DNA of 64,000 nucleotides, from contig NZ_CP098480.1 in NCBI RefSeq assembly GCF_023702715.1, positions 496,001 to 560,000 on the forward strand, given 5' to 3'. The notes beneath the pieces are model-generated. The model had not been told where the DNA came from and ran no database searches. It saw only the letters and a program-made list of their open reading frames with translations. Within the stretch, counting starts at the first letter, position 1. Every line of letters begins with the position of its first letter. This stretch comes from Acinetobacter sp. C32I. GTDB lineage: Bacteria; Pseudomonadota; Gammaproteobacteria; Pseudomonadales; Moraxellaceae. The translations under genes were made by a program, and so were the position numbers. This document shows positions 1-8,912 of the stretch, in pieces.

Positions 1-1
1 G

Positions 2-847
2 ATGCATGGCTTTACTGTGTGGTCGATTTTAATTTTTGCCGTTGGTTTTAGTTTGTTGGTTGGCTTTATTCGTCAGCAGCTGACTTCAAAATCGCCAATG
101 ATCGATATCCAATTGTTTAAACATCCTGTGATTGCAACAGGGGTCGTTATGGCGATTGTCTCGATGATGGCCTTGGTCGGATTCGAACTGTTGGTTTCGC
201 AAGAGCTGCAATTTGTGTATCAGCTTTCGCCATTGGCAGCAGGGGCATTTATTCTACCGTTTATGATTGCGATTAGTTTGGGTGGTCCTATTGCCAGTAT
301 GTTGGTCAATCGCTTTGGTCTACGCTCTGTCGCATCACTTGGTATGCTGATGAGTGCAATCAGTCTGTGGGGCTTGGCCAATACCAATTTGATGCAAGCA
401 CAAATCCATGCATGGGCATGGATGGTGTTATTAGGTTTAAGTGTGGAAATTGCCTTGCTGTCTTCAACCTCAGCAATTATGTCCTCTGTTCCACCGAGCA
501 AGGCCACTGCCGCAGGTGCGATTGAAGGGATGGCATACGAGTTAGGTGCAGGTTTAGGCATCGCATTTTTTGGTCTGATGTTGTCATGGTTCTATGCCAA
601 CTCGATTGTGATTCCAAGCGATGTACCGAATAACATGCTGCAGCAGGCGAGTAGTTCAATTGGAGAAGCGATTCAAGTGGCAAAACAATTACAGCCAACA
701 ATTGCTGAACATTTGATTCAAGCTGCAAAACAGGCCTTTAGCCAATCACATCGTTCCGTATTGAACGTGGCTGCGCTGTTGTTCTTGATTCTGTCGATTT
801 TTATTTGGTTTGCTTTACCAAAGCGAGTCACAGTGGTTGAGGAATAA
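2..847 (+). CDS. MFS drug exporter (DHA2-like), C-terminal part
   Basis: This is the C-terminal portion of a multi-pass inner-membrane transporter. The gene runs off the left edge, so the apparent start at base 2 is only the first internal Met. The 281 residues contain repeated hydrophobic helices of about 20 residues. An MFS-like loop (LVNRFGLRSV, near residues 101-110) follows a helix pair, and the protein ends with a last helix and a short basic tail (ALPKRV). Layout and loop resemble the second half of DHA2 (EmrB-type, 14-helix) proton-driven exporters. Substrate is not predictable. A strong terminator follows directly. Family assignment is fairly sure; subfamily is inference because the N-terminal half is not visible. 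Confidence 0.8.
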   Translation: MHGFTVWSILIFAVGFSLLVGFIRQQLTSKSPMIDIQLFKHPVIATGVVMAIVSMMALVGFELLVSQELQFVYQLSPLAAGAFILPFMIAISLGGPIASMLVNRFGLRSVASLGMLMSAISLWGLANTNLMQAQIHAWAWMVLLGLSVEIALLSSTSAIMSSVPPSKATAAGAIEGMAYELGAGLGIAFFGLMLSWFYANSIVIPSDVPNNMLQQASSSIGEAIQVAKQLQPTIAEHLIQAAKQAFSQSHRSVLNVAALLFLILSIFIWFALPKRVTVVEE

Positions 848-853
848 TCATTG

Positions 854-889
854 ACCCTGATCTAAAGTAATTTAGATCAGGGTGTTTTT
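854..889 (+). terminator. Rho-independent terminator after MFS gene
   Basis: A 13-base stem (854-866 pairing with 871-883) with a four-base loop is followed by a T-run. It ends transcription of the MFS gene, whose stop is 7 bases upstream. Confidence 0.85.
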
Positions 890-994
890 GTTGGGTTGAG
901 CTTAAACTTCTAAAAACTTAACTTATTATTTTATAGCTTGTAGAATAAGATTGGATAAATGCATGAATATCAAAATGATATGAGAGTTTAAGCT

Positions 995-1615
995 ATGGAT
1001 GAGTTTTTTGAATATTTTATAGAGTCTGTAGGTGAGCCATGTGCTTATATTGAAGTACCATCATTCGCCTATACAAAATATAAGGGGATATTGCCAGATG
1101 CATTATTATCCTATTGGGAAGAATATGGATGGTCTCCCTTTGCAAACGGATTGATATGGTTAACCAATCCGGAGGACTACGAAGATATCGTACAAGAATG
1201 GATTGAAGGAATTCCTGAACTTGAAGGGTTAAAATGTTATGTTTTGGCTAGAACTGCATTTGGTAGTATGTATGCATTTCAGCCAGAAATGGCTCAAATA
1301 ATAAAGATACTTTGTGTCAAAGGTGTAATTGTTGGTAGTAAAGAAATAATTAGAACAAACAAGGAGTTGGAGGTGAAAACATTTTTTTCTAGTTGTAAAA
1401 AAAGAACATTTGATCTTGAGGATGATCATGGTAATTCATTATTTGATCAGGCATTCGAGAAATTTGGAGCACTTGAAGCGAATGAAGTATATGGTTTTCA
1501 GCCATTTTTAGTGCTTGGTGGCAAAGAGTCGATTGAGAATATCCAAAAAGTACGATTGGATGTACATTTGGATATTATGCGCCAATTTACTGATCTCCAG
1601 TTATATTTGATTTAA
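995..1615 (+). CDS. GAD-like / DUF1851 protein, orphan Tdi1-type T6SS immunity protein
   Basis: A 206-residue soluble protein with no signal peptide. The N-terminal half (residues about 1-95) matches the GAD-like domain, with the pattern FGEP-like start, LPDALLSYWEEYGW and NPEDYEDIVQEW. The C-terminal part (about 145-206) matches DUF1851, with FDQAFEKFG, NEVYGFQPFL, LGG and IQKVRLDVHL. This two-domain layout is that of Tdi1, the immunity protein for the Tde1 DNase effector of type VI secretion. No effector or vgrG lies beside it, so it appears to be an orphan immunity gene. The gene is more AT-rich than its neighbours, which fits horizontal acquisition. Domain assignment comes from recognised motifs; the immunity role is inferred from the family. 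Confidence 0.8.
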   Translation: MDEFFEYFIESVGEPCAYIEVPSFAYTKYKGILPDALLSYWEEYGWSPFANGLIWLTNPEDYEDIVQEWIEGIPELEGLKCYVLARTAFGSMYAFQPEMAQIIKILCVKGVIVGSKEIIRTNKELEVKTFFSSCKKRTFDLEDDHGNSLFDQAFEKFGALEANEVYGFQPFLVLGGKESIENIQKVRLDVHLDIMRQFTDLQLYLI

Positions 1616-1623
1616 GGAAACAC

Positions 1624-2217
1624 TTAAGGCGTATTGATCCCAAATTCACGTAAGATCTTACACAACTGAATCATCGGCAAGCCCATCAAGGTGGTTTGAT
1701 CATCACCCACCATTTTTTCAAATAAGCTAATCCCCAAGCTTTCACATTTAAAACTACCCGCACAATGCAAGGGCTGGTCAATCTCAATGTAGCGCTCAAT
1801 TTCTGCCAATGTCAGCTGACGGAATTTGACTTGGTAATGTTCAACCAGTGTCGTTTCAAAGCCAGATTGTAAATGTTGAACACTGAGCGCAGTGCTGAAA
1901 AATACGGTTTGACCCGAATTGGCTCGCAATTGTTGAATGGCATTTTCAACACTTAAGGGTTTACCTATAAAGTCATATGGAGCATGTTCGCGCCAAGCCA
2001 CCTGATCGGAACCAATCACAATGGCATCAGGATGTTGCTGAGCAATCACACCTGCTTTCTCAAAAGCAAGACGTTTAGCCAAATCATCGGCATGTATTTC
2101 ACCTGTTGAAGATTCATCAATATCAGGGGAAATACAACGATAATCCAGCCTTAAGCGATCCATCAAATCTTTGCGGGTTTGACTGCTGGACGCCAAAATC
2201 AGTTCATGTTGGTTCAT
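1624..2217 (-). CDS. maf: Maf-family nucleotide pyrophosphatase (YceF-like)
   Basis: A 197-residue cytosolic Maf/HAM1-fold enzyme that hydrolyses non-canonical nucleotides; the YceF branch acts on 7-methyl-GTP. The N-terminal phosphate-binding motif ASSSQTR is at residues 9-15, the catalytic aspartate sits in GSDQV (Asp71), and a conserved GKP is at 85-87. The stretch CAGSFKCESLG near residue 150 is typical of the YceF subfamily rather than YhdE. Length is normal. The upstream gene's stop codon overlaps the start region by one base, so it is co-transcribed with the DUF2237 gene. The subfamily call is an inference from motif similarity. Confidence 0.88.
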   Translation of the reverse strand: MNQHELILASSSQTRKDLMDRLRLDYRCISPDIDESSTGEIHADDLAKRLAFEKAGVIAQQHPDAIVIGSDQVAWREHAPYDFIGKPLSVENAIQQLRANSGQTVFFSTALSVQHLQSGFETTLVEHYQVKFRQLTLAEIERYIEIDQPLHCAGSFKCESLGISLFEKMVGDDQTTLMGLPMIQLCKILREFGINTP

Positions 2218-2600
2218 TACACCGCGTATTCCACAAGGATATTCAAGGGAACATAATGCAGAACGGCATTATGGCAAGCATTCAATTTAATTGGTGGCGC
2301 TTGTCCTGCTTGATAAGCTTCAACCCAACGGGTCACACAGATACACCAAAAGTCACCAGGTTTTAGACCAGGGAAGCCGACTTCAGGTAACGGTGTAATG
2401 AGGTCATTGCCAACTTTTTGCGAGAAATTTAAAAACTCTGAGGTCATTTGGGCACACATCGTATGCTGACCTAAATCGGTGACCGCTGTGTGGCAAAAGC
2501 CATTACGAAAATACCCAGTGATCGGGTCATAACAACAGCTGGCTAAAGGTTCGCCAAGCACGTTTAAACGATTAATTTTTGGATCTGGATGAATTGACAT
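2217..2600 (-). CDS. DUF2237 family protein
   Basis: A 127-residue soluble protein of the DUF2237 family. Recognisable features are the N-terminal LNVLGEPLASCC, TGYFRNGFC, the central TMCAQMTSEFL and a C-terminal tract with CVTRW and APPIKL. Several cysteines (in SCC, FC, MCA and WCICV) are conserved in the family and could bind metal, but no activity is known. It is translationally coupled to the maf gene downstream (one-base overlap). It diverges from pgk across a 139-base gap that must hold both promoters. Confidence 0.85.
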   Translation of the reverse strand: MSIHPDPKINRLNVLGEPLASCCYDPITGYFRNGFCHTAVTDLGQHTMCAQMTSEFLNFSQKVGNDLITPLPEVGFPGLKPGDFWCICVTRWVEAYQAGQAPPIKLNACHNAVLHYVPLNILVEYAV

Positions 2601-2739
2601 AATAATAGAAAGATTTAGTGACGGTGATTATCATAATCAAAACTGAAGCATTCGGCAGCTTTTCTGCAAAAAAACTCACCTTTATTTCAGAGAATCATTT
2701 AAAATTACGCCGTTTTTAAAATCAACTAGAGAGCCATCC

Positions 2740-3927
2740 ATGAATTTTCAGCGCATGACTGATCTTGATTTAGCAGGTAAACGAGTTCTTATTCGTGAAG
2801 ACTTAAACGTTCCTGTAAAAAATGGGGAAATTACCAGTGATGCACGTTTACGTGCTGCATTGCCAACCATTAAAGCGGCTTTAGAAAAAGGCGCGGCAGT
2901 GATGGTATTTTCTCATCTTGGTCGTCCTGTAGAAGGTGAGCCAAAACCAGAACAATCACTTGCACCAGTTGCTGCTTATTTGAGCAAAGCGTTGGGTCAA
3001 GATGTTAAATTATTCACAGATTATTTAGATGGTGTTGAAGTCGCTGCGGGTCAAGTGGTATTACTTGAAAACGTTCGTTTCAATCACGGCGAAAAGAAAA
3101 ATAACCAAGAGCTTGCGAAGAAATACGCTGCTTTATGTGATGTATTCGTGATGGATGCATTCGGTACAGCACACCGTGCAGAAGCATCAACTGAAGGTGC
3201 AGCACGTTTTGCGCCAATCGCTGCTGCAGGTCCTTTATTGGCAGCTGAGTTAGATGCGCTTGGCCGTGCAATGCAAACACCAGAAAAACCAATGGTTGCG
3301 ATTGTTGCAGGCTCTAAAGTATCAACTAAACTTGATGTGTTGACTTCATTGTCTACCATCTGTGATCAATTGATCGTGGGTGGTGGTATTGCCAATACCT
3401 TCTTGGCTGCAGCTGGTTTTAATGTGGGTAAATCACTTTACGAAGCAGATTTAGTTGAAACTGCAAAACAAATTGCTGCAAAAGTGAGTGTTCCATTACC
3501 TACAGATGTTGTGGTTGCAGATGCAAGCCAAATCAACTTTGAAGATTTCCTTGGTTCATTGGCAAGTGCACAAGCCGTTGTGAAAAACGTTGCTGATGTC
3601 ACTGATACCGATATGATTTTGGATGTTGGCCCTGAAACGGCTAAAGCATTTGCTGACATCTTAAAATCTTCTAAAACAATTCTTTGGAATGGTCCAGTGG
3701 GTGTTTTTGAAGTCGATCAATTCGGTGAAGGAACCAAAACACTTTCATTAGCGATTGCTGAATCTGCTGGTTTCTCGATTGCGGGTGGTGGTGACACATT
3801 GGCTGCGATTGATAAATACCAAGTTGCTGATCAAATTGGCTATATCTCAACAGGTGGTGGTGCATTCTTAGAGTTTGTTGAAGGTAAAACTTTACCAGCT
3901 GTTGCTGTTTTACTTGAGCGTGCTTAA
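2740..3927 (+). CDS. pgk: Phosphoglycerate kinase
   Basis: Transfers the acyl phosphate of 1,3-bisphosphoglycerate to ADP in lower glycolysis and gluconeogenesis; cytosolic and monomeric. At 395 residues it has normal length. The N-terminal domain shows the substrate-binding motif [11 protein letters not shown] (about residues 15-25) and FSHLGRP (about 57-63). The C-terminal nucleotide domain carries [13 protein letters not shown] and, near the end, the glycine-rich GGGDTLAAI. The ATG at 2740 is preceded by an AGAG ribosome-binding sequence. It stands alone in its operon and ends at a clear terminator. In Acinetobacter, which lacks a complete Embden-Meyerhof route, it is expected to serve Entner-Doudoroff and gluconeogenic flow. 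Confidence 0.98.
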   Translation: MNFQRMTDLDLAGKRVLIREDLNVPVKNGEITSDARLRAALPTIKAALEKGAAVMVFSHLGRPVEGEPKPEQSLAPVAAYLSKALGQDVKLFTDYLDGVEVAAGQVVLLENVRFNHGEKKNNQELAKKYAALCDVFVMDAFGTAHRAEASTEGAARFAPIAAAGPLLAAELDALGRAMQTPEKPMVAIVAGSKVSTKLDVLTSLSTICDQLIVGGGIANTFLAAAGFNVGKSLYEADLVETAKQIAAKVSVPLPTDVVVADASQINFEDFLGSLASAQAVVKNVADVTDTDMILDVGPETAKAFADILKSSKTILWNGPVGVFEVDQFGEGTKTLSLAIAESAGFSIAGGGDTLAAIDKYQVADQIGYISTGGGAFLEFVEGKTLPAVAVLLERA

Positions 3928-3965
3928 TCAGGTTTCAATTTATTGATTAATCAGAAAATAATTTA

Positions 3966-3994
3966 GAAAGAGTCGATGTCAATCGGCTCTTTTT
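3966..3994 (+). terminator. Rho-independent terminator after pgk
   Basis: An 11-base stem with one G-T pair and a four-base loop ends in a T-run, about 40 bases after the pgk stop. Confidence 0.75.
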
Positions 3995-4081
3995 ACTTTT
4001 GTACAACGTTGTCGTCATTAAAATGTCACATATCTGAAATATGCTTGTCACAACTTAACCAAGTAACTGTGGAAAGCCGTG

Positions 4082-4327
4082 ATGAAATTTAAATTAACCC
4101 TTGCTGCTCTAATTATTGCTCCAATCATGCTGACTGCATGTGCAAAGAAAGAAGAAGTGAAAAATGCTGAACAGCAAGATCAAGCAGCTTCTGCTGTAAC
4201 AACACAGACGACCCCAGAGCAACAAGCTGCAATTGATGCGATTGATAAACCGAATTTAGATGAAAATAATACTGATGTTGCCGAACAAGGTGCAGCATCT
4301 GAAGTCGCTGCGAGCGAAGCGCACTAA
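4082..4327 (+). CDS. Small lipoprotein, acidic and Gln/Ala-rich
   Basis: An 81-residue lipoprotein. The first 20 residues are a type II signal peptide ending in the lipobox LTAC, so the mature protein starts at the cysteine and is membrane-anchored. The next residues are KKEEV. The rest is low-complexity, acidic and rich in Gln, Ala and Glu, with no recognisable domain. I chose the ATG at 4082; an in-frame GTG lies directly before it at 4079. It ends just before a bidirectional terminator shared with the opposing lipoprotein gene. Function unknown. Confidence 0.75.
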   Translation: MKFKLTLAALIIAPIMLTACAKKEEVKNAEQQDQAASAVTTQTTPEQQAAIDAIDKPNLDENNTDVAEQGAASEVAASEAH

Positions 4328-4342
4328 GTGACAAAGCAGAAA

Positions 4343-4373
4343 AAAGCCGATGTTTCAAACATCGGCTTTTTTG
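4343..4373. terminator. Bidirectional Rho-independent terminator
   Basis: A GC-containing inverted repeat (4346-4355 with 4357-4366, tight loop) is flanked by A-run and T-run. It separates two convergent small lipoprotein genes. Confidence 0.85.
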
Positions 4374-4376
4374 TAT

Positions 4377-4760
4377 TTATGAATTAGCCTTGCAGTAGAA
4401 GGTAAGTGTGGTTTGATAATCATCATCACGTGCGAGTGACGCATTTTTACCTGTAATCGTGCCGAGTACACCTGCAGCAGCTTCGACCATTTTACCTGTT
4501 TGCTCGTCGACAACGCCTTTTAATACACCTTGGTACGCAGTTTTTTCATCAACAACGACTGGGGCTGTGTTGCGGGTACAGGTTTTCTGTGCAGCAGTAA
4601 CCGCATTGTTTTTTGCAATCAGATTGGTTTTACCAATACCTGTGACTTCGTATTGATTATTCTCTTTTTGAATCGCCAATGTGTTGGTCGGAGTAGAGGC
4701 ACATGCTGTTAATCCAAGTGCTAAGCCACCAACTAAACTCATGATGAAGGTTTTTTTCAT
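4377..4760 (-). CDS. Small lipoprotein, conserved hypothetical
   Basis: A 127-residue predicted lipoprotein. The signal peptide has two lysines, a hydrophobic core and the lipobox LTAC (Cys20). The mature part contains a short mixed alpha/beta domain with two further cysteines (in KTCTRN and FYCKAN) that could form a disulphide in the periplasm. It also has a conserved-looking alternation of beta strands (NQYEVTGIGK, YQTTLTFYC). No characterised family is recognised. It faces a terminator and stands alone, with about 255 bases upstream before the divergent nitroreductase gene. Confidence 0.75.
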   Translation of the reverse strand: MKKTFIMSLVGGLALGLTACASTPTNTLAIQKENNQYEVTGIGKTNLIAKNNAVTAAQKTCTRNTAPVVVDEKTAYQGVLKGVVDEQTGKMVEAAAGVLGTITGKNASLARDDDYQTTLTFYCKANS

Positions 4761-4948
4761 TACTTGTTCTCAAGTCGTTACATAATTGTTTTATTGGAAC
4801 ATAGAATTTCCGAACGCTTTTGCAGGTTCTGTACAGTTTATGCAGACACTCTGTAAATTTTCTCAAATGAATGATGAGTTTAGCGATGATGATATTTGTG
4901 ATTTACCAACAAAATTCAATTATAGACATCTATGACAAGCATGAATTA

Positions 4949-4977
4949 AGCATAGTGAAAATCATTCAGACTATGCT
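4949..4977. promoter_or_regulatory. Inverted repeat upstream of nitroreductase gene (candidate operator)
   Basis: An exact 8-base inverted repeat, AGCATAGT at 4949-4956 and ACTATGCT at 4970-4977, is separated by 13 bases and lies 39 bases before the ATG at 5016. The spacing and position suit an operator for a dimeric repressor rather than a terminator, as no T-run follows. The regulator is unknown. Confidence 0.4.
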
Positions 4978-5015
4978 AATCTAGCGCCATCCTTGTGTTA
5001 GTTAGATTCATTTCA

Positions 5016-5594
5016 ATGACGGACTCAAATATAGAGACAATTCATCAAAATATTCATCAACGTCAATCTATTGGGCAACTCATTGAGCCTGCGCCGAATA
5101 CAGAACAACTCGAAAAAGCAGTGCAAGCTGCATTGACTGCGCCTGATCATCATCGTTTAAAACCAACTCGTTTTGTGATTGTCACCCCGGAGCTACGCGC
5201 GGCTTTTGGTGAGCATTTAGCGAGTGCTTTAGCAGATTTAGGCGAGTCAGATCCAGCACAACTTGATCGAGTAAAACAGCATCCATTTCGTGCACCTTTG
5301 TTGATTTTAGCTTTAACCACGATTCAAGATCATCCTAAAGTGCCACACTTTGAACAGATTCTAAGTACAGGTGCTGCGATTCAAAACTTCTTGCTCTCTT
5401 TACAAGCGCAAGGTTTTGCAACCATGTGGCGTTCTGGGGCTGTGGTTGAATCGAATTGGTTGAAACAGCAATTGGGATTAAAACAACAGGATCTTATTTC
5501 TGGAATTATTTACATTGGAACAGCTGCGAAAGCGATTGCGCCAAGAGCAGAAATAGACAGCCAAGATTTCGTAAAAATATGGCAAGCTCACTAA
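5016..5594 (+). CDS. Nitroreductase family protein (YdjA-like)
   Basis: A 192-residue FMN-dependent nitroreductase-fold protein of the short, YdjA-like type; members reduce nitroaromatics or unknown substrates with NAD(P)H. The FMN-binding start is RQSIGQ rather than the usual RRSxR, followed by a helix with AALTAPDHHRLKPTRFVIV, where the AP.HHRLKPTRF pattern is typical of the family. Near the C-terminus, GAAIQNFLLSLQAQGFATMWRSG forms the dimer and FMN pocket. I place the start at ATG 5016; an upstream in-frame GTG (4995) has no better ribosome-binding site. It is followed after 51 bases by gpsA, so the genes may be co-transcribed. Confidence 0.87.
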   Translation: MTDSNIETIHQNIHQRQSIGQLIEPAPNTEQLEKAVQAALTAPDHHRLKPTRFVIVTPELRAAFGEHLASALADLGESDPAQLDRVKQHPFRAPLLILALTTIQDHPKVPHFEQILSTGAAIQNFLLSLQAQGFATMWRSGAVVESNWLKQQLGLKQQDLISGIIYIGTAAKAIAPRAEIDSQDFVKIWQAH

Positions 5595-5645
5595 GCTTTA
5601 TTTTGAGCCATTCATTAAAGAAAGAAATTCGTTTCAGGATAAAAA

Positions 5646-6719
5646 ATGTCAGAGTTAAATTTTAGCGATTTAGTTGAACCTGTTGCCGTAGATCAGAAAA
5701 CAGCATTGAGAATCACGGTACTGGGTGGTGGTAGTTTTGGTACGGCAATGGCGAATTTAGCGACTAGAAATGGTTGCGATACCATGATTTGGATTCGTGA
5801 TGCGGCCGTCGCAGAAGAAATTAATCAAACGCATATCAATAAACGCTATTTACCTGACTACCCACTAGAGCCAGCTTTACGCGCTGTTGCCGACTTGGAA
5901 TTGGCTGTACGAGATCGTGATATTATTCTAGTTGCGATTCCGAGCCATTCATTTCGTGATGTGTTAAAACAAATTGCGCCGTTTATTACATCGCAAGCCG
6001 TGGTTTCATTGACCAAAGGGATTGAAGCAAAAACCTTTAGTTTTATGAGCGATATCATTCGTGCTGAATTACCAGAAGTGCCTTATGGTGTATTATCTGG
6101 CCCAAACCTTGCCAAAGAAATTATGGCGGGCATGCCGTCTGGGACAGTGATTGCCAGTGAATCTGAATTGGTGCGTTATGCGGTGCAACATGCTTTGCAT
6201 AGTGCTTTATTTCGTGTATTTGGTAGTGATGATGTGCATGGTGTAGAACTGGGTGGTGCATTAAAAAATATTTATGCAGTTGCCATGGGAATGGGGGGGG
6301 CTTATAAGATTGGTGAAAATACCAAAAGTATGATTTTGACCCGAGCTTTGGCAGAAATGAGCCGTTTTGCAGTAAAGCAAGGGGCTAATCCTTTGACTTT
6401 CCTCGGTCTGTCTGGTGTTGGTGATTTATTTGCCACCTGTAACAGCCCATTAAGCCGTAATTACCAAATTGGTTTTGCTTTAGGTTCTGGGAAGACACTG
6501 GATCAAGCGACCAAGGAACTCGGTCAGACTGCGGAAGGGATTAATACCATCGTTCAGGTGCGAACTAAAGCTGAAGAACTTGATGTGTATATGCCGATTA
6601 CCAATGCACTGTATGAAGTGATTTTTGAAGGTGCGCCGCCTATGACCATTGCGTTGTCTTTGATGAAAAATGGTCATCGCAGTGATGTGGAATTTGTTTT
6701 ACCGCATCATGAAGTCTAA
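5646..6719 (+). CDS. gpsA: Glycerol-3-phosphate dehydrogenase [NAD(P)+]
   Basis: Reduces dihydroxyacetone phosphate to sn-glycerol-3-phosphate for phospholipid synthesis. The 357 residues are slightly longer than E. coli GpsA because of about 20 extra N-terminal residues. The Rossmann motif GGGSFGTAMA is near residues 27-36. The catalytic lysine motifs LTKGIE and GGALKNIYA are present, as is the C-terminal GLSGVGDLFATC signature. An eight-G run at the end of the NIYAVAMGMGG segment keeps the reading frame. The ribosome-binding site GGAT precedes the ATG. It is followed after 57 bases by sixA. Confidence 0.97.
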   Translation: MSELNFSDLVEPVAVDQKTALRITVLGGGSFGTAMANLATRNGCDTMIWIRDAAVAEEINQTHINKRYLPDYPLEPALRAVADLELAVRDRDIILVAIPSHSFRDVLKQIAPFITSQAVVSLTKGIEAKTFSFMSDIIRAELPEVPYGVLSGPNLAKEIMAGMPSGTVIASESELVRYAVQHALHSALFRVFGSDDVHGVELGGALKNIYAVAMGMGGAYKIGENTKSMILTRALAEMSRFAVKQGANPLTFLGLSGVGDLFATCNSPLSRNYQIGFALGSGKTLDQATKELGQTAEGINTIVQVRTKAEELDVYMPITNALYEVIFEGAPPMTIALSLMKNGHRSDVEFVLPHHEV

Positions 6720-6776
6720 TCAAAAAACTGTCATCTATTCGCGTTATGATACAGCTATAAAAAATAAGGTTGTTTT

Positions 6777-7232
6777 ATGCAGTTAACTTTAGTTCGTCAC
6801 GGTGAAGCGTCTCCAGCTATTAATGGAAACGATATGCAACGCCCACTTACGCCACGTGGGCATCAACAAGCTGAACAAACAGGTCAGTTTTTGAAAGATC
6901 TCATCCAACCAGAAATCTTTGTGGTCAGTCCTTTATTACGTGCGCAGGAAACTTTGGCGCATATCAAAGCACATTTTCACGGTATTCCAGTTTTAATTTG
7001 CGATAAGATTAAACCGGATGATGATGCCAAAGATGCGATTGAGTGGTTATCCAAATTGCCGTATGAGTCAATTGCTGTAGTGTGTCATATGAATGTGGTG
7101 GCACATATTGAAGAACAATTGACACATGAAGGCTTTAATCCGTTTGCATTGGCCGAAGCACGTATTTATGATCAAGCTGTGATCGCGAACGGTTTGTCGA
7201 CACAAAAGAATCGTTTTACACCAACATTATAA
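6777..7232 (+). CDS. sixA: Phosphohistidine phosphatase SixA
   Basis: A 151-residue histidine phosphatase of the phosphoglycerate-mutase-like superfamily. SixA dephosphorylates phosphohistidine in phosphotransfer proteins. The catalytic RHG motif is at residues 7-9 (LVRHGEA), the second arginine lies in VVSPLLRAQET, and the second catalytic histidine in VVCHMNVV. The small size with no extra domains is typical for SixA. It lies between gpsA and gspL, an arrangement common in Acinetobacter. Confidence 0.92.
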   Translation: MQLTLVRHGEASPAINGNDMQRPLTPRGHQQAEQTGQFLKDLIQPEIFVVSPLLRAQETLAHIKAHFHGIPVLICDKIKPDDDAKDAIEWLSKLPYESIAVVCHMNVVAHIEEQLTHEGFNPFALAEARIYDQAVIANGLSTQKNRFTPTL

Positions 7233-7272
7233 TTTTTATATATCCGCAATAGGATAAGGGTACTGAACACCG

Positions 7273-8412
7273 ATGCTGTATTTATGGATGCCCGAAACCA
7301 ATGGAACATGGTATTGGTCGGCAGGGGAAAATTGGTTGCAGGCACATAGTCTTGAACAGTTAATTCAGGACTTGAAAGAGCATCATGGAAAAGAGGCTGT
7401 GGTTTATTTTCCAAGCCGAAATGCGCAATTATTACAACAGCCAATGACCAAGGCACATTACAAACAATTGGGACAGGAAGGTGTTAAATACCTCTTGGAA
7501 GAGTTTGTCACCTTGCCAATCGATCAAATGAAAGTGGTTCATCATTTTCAAAATGATCAACTCAATATCTTGGGTGTGGCGCAATATTCGATTGAAACAT
7601 GGCAACATGCACTGAGCCTTTTACCGATCCAGATTGCAGCATTTTTACCAGATTTTTTGCTTGTGCCAGAACCGGAACAGGATCAAGTGGCACTGCTGAA
7701 TCTTTATGATCATTTACTGGTAAGAGAAAATGCTTGGTCAGGAAACTCAGTAGATGACCTCGCTTTATATCTTGAGTTTCAAACAGCAGAAACGCAGTAT
7801 AAATTTGCAAACTTAAACGCTGGGCAACTGGAAAGTTTAGCGACGGCATCTAGTAAAGATCAGCGCACTGAGTTTAGTTATCAATTTGAACAATTATTAA
7901 GACCGAAGCAGCATCCTTTTAATGTATTACCCAAAGCAAAAAATGCAGAAACGCAATGGTCTGGTTATTGGAAAGCTGCGGCTGCCGTATTGTTAGCTGT
8001 GATTATTGTACAACTGGGCTATGATGCGCTGCGCTGGTCGAAGCTGAAAAAAGTTGCGGACCAAACTGCAGCTCAAGCGATTGAGCAATATAAAGCTTGG
8101 TTTGGTGAAGGCGGACGAGTGACTGAGCAAAATCTGAAAAGCTCATTTGAAGGCCAACTGCGGATGAGTCAACTTGGTGATACGCAAGCACTGTCATTAT
8201 TAAGTCGTGTTGGTCCAATCTTGATGCAAAAACAAATTGTTGCGCAGCAGGTGAGTTATGATGCCTCGACTTTGGCAATGTCGCTTAAAGCAAAATCTGC
8301 AGATGATTTACAAGGACTAACACAACAATTAAACCAACAAGGTTTCCAAGCTGAGCTCGGTAATGTGCAGGCAGATAGTGTTGGCGCAATTGGGGTGGTG
8401 AAAGTAAAATAA
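7273..8412 (+). CDS. gspL: Type II secretion system protein L
   Basis: A 379-residue bitopic inner-membrane protein of the type II secretion platform that links the GspE ATPase to GspM. The N-terminal about 225 residues form the cytoplasmic actin-like region. One membrane helix lies at about 232-250, preceded by KAKNAETQWSGYWK. The C-terminal periplasmic region (about 260-379) has a coiled segment and a ferredoxin-like fold. The stop codon overlaps the gspM start by one base (TAATG), showing translational coupling. The other gsp genes are not in the window; Acinetobacter scatters them around the chromosome. Confidence 0.9.
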   Translation: MLYLWMPETNGTWYWSAGENWLQAHSLEQLIQDLKEHHGKEAVVYFPSRNAQLLQQPMTKAHYKQLGQEGVKYLLEEFVTLPIDQMKVVHHFQNDQLNILGVAQYSIETWQHALSLLPIQIAAFLPDFLLVPEPEQDQVALLNLYDHLLVRENAWSGNSVDDLALYLEFQTAETQYKFANLNAGQLESLATASSKDQRTEFSYQFEQLLRPKQHPFNVLPKAKNAETQWSGYWKAAAAVLLAVIIVQLGYDALRWSKLKKVADQTAAQAIEQYKAWFGEGGRVTEQNLKSSFEGQLRMSQLGDTQALSLLSRVGPILMQKQIVAQQVSYDASTLAMSLKAKSADDLQGLTQQLNQQGFQAELGNVQADSVGAIGVVKVK

Positions 8413-8891
8413 TGAAAGCATTAACTCGGTTACAAAACGGCTTTGATCAGAAAATTGAAGCATTGAATGAATATCTACAACGTTTATCGGTTCGTGAACG
8501 TGTGATGGTGATCTTTACCAGCATTTTTGTCATTGTGACAGTGATTGGTTTTGCGTTGTGGAAAACGCATGCATTGGCAGATCAACAACAAAAACGGTTA
8601 AATGAATTAAAAGATCTAACCGTGTGGATGCAGAGTAATGCGGCGACCATGAAACCTGCTGGTGATTCAGGTTTAACTGTAGCGGATAAAATTCAACGTA
8701 CAGCTCAGCAACAAGGTTTGGCTGTGTCTTCGCAACAAAATGGAGAACAAATCCAGTTGGTGGCTGAACATCAAAACTATGCAGTATTGGCTAACTTTTT
8801 GATGCAACTGTCTCAAGCCGGCATCAGTATTCAAAAAATGGATATGGTGTCAAACAATAATCAGATTAAATTAACTGCAACAGTACAATAA
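8412..8891 (+). CDS. gspM: Type II secretion system protein M
   Basis: A 159-residue bitopic membrane protein, the partner of GspL in the secretion platform. A short cytoplasmic N-terminus with the typical RLSVRERVM motif leads into one membrane helix at about residues 30-50. A periplasmic coiled segment and a small ferredoxin-like domain follow, ending in IKLTATVQ. Length is usual for GspM. Translation is coupled to gspL by the one-base overlap. Confidence 0.92.
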   Translation: MKALTRLQNGFDQKIEALNEYLQRLSVRERVMVIFTSIFVIVTVIGFALWKTHALADQQQKRLNELKDLTVWMQSNAATMKPAGDSGLTVADKIQRTAQQQGLAVSSQQNGEQIQLVAEHQNYAVLANFLMQLSQAGISIQKMDMVSNNNQIKLTATVQ

Positions 8892-8912
8892 CCGATTAAA
8901 ATAACCGTATGT

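Noticed and set aside
6293..6300. Eight-G homopolymer in gpsA, possible frameshift site
   Set aside because: The frame stays open with conserved GpsA sequence on both sides (MGMGGAYKIGENTK), so the length is right.
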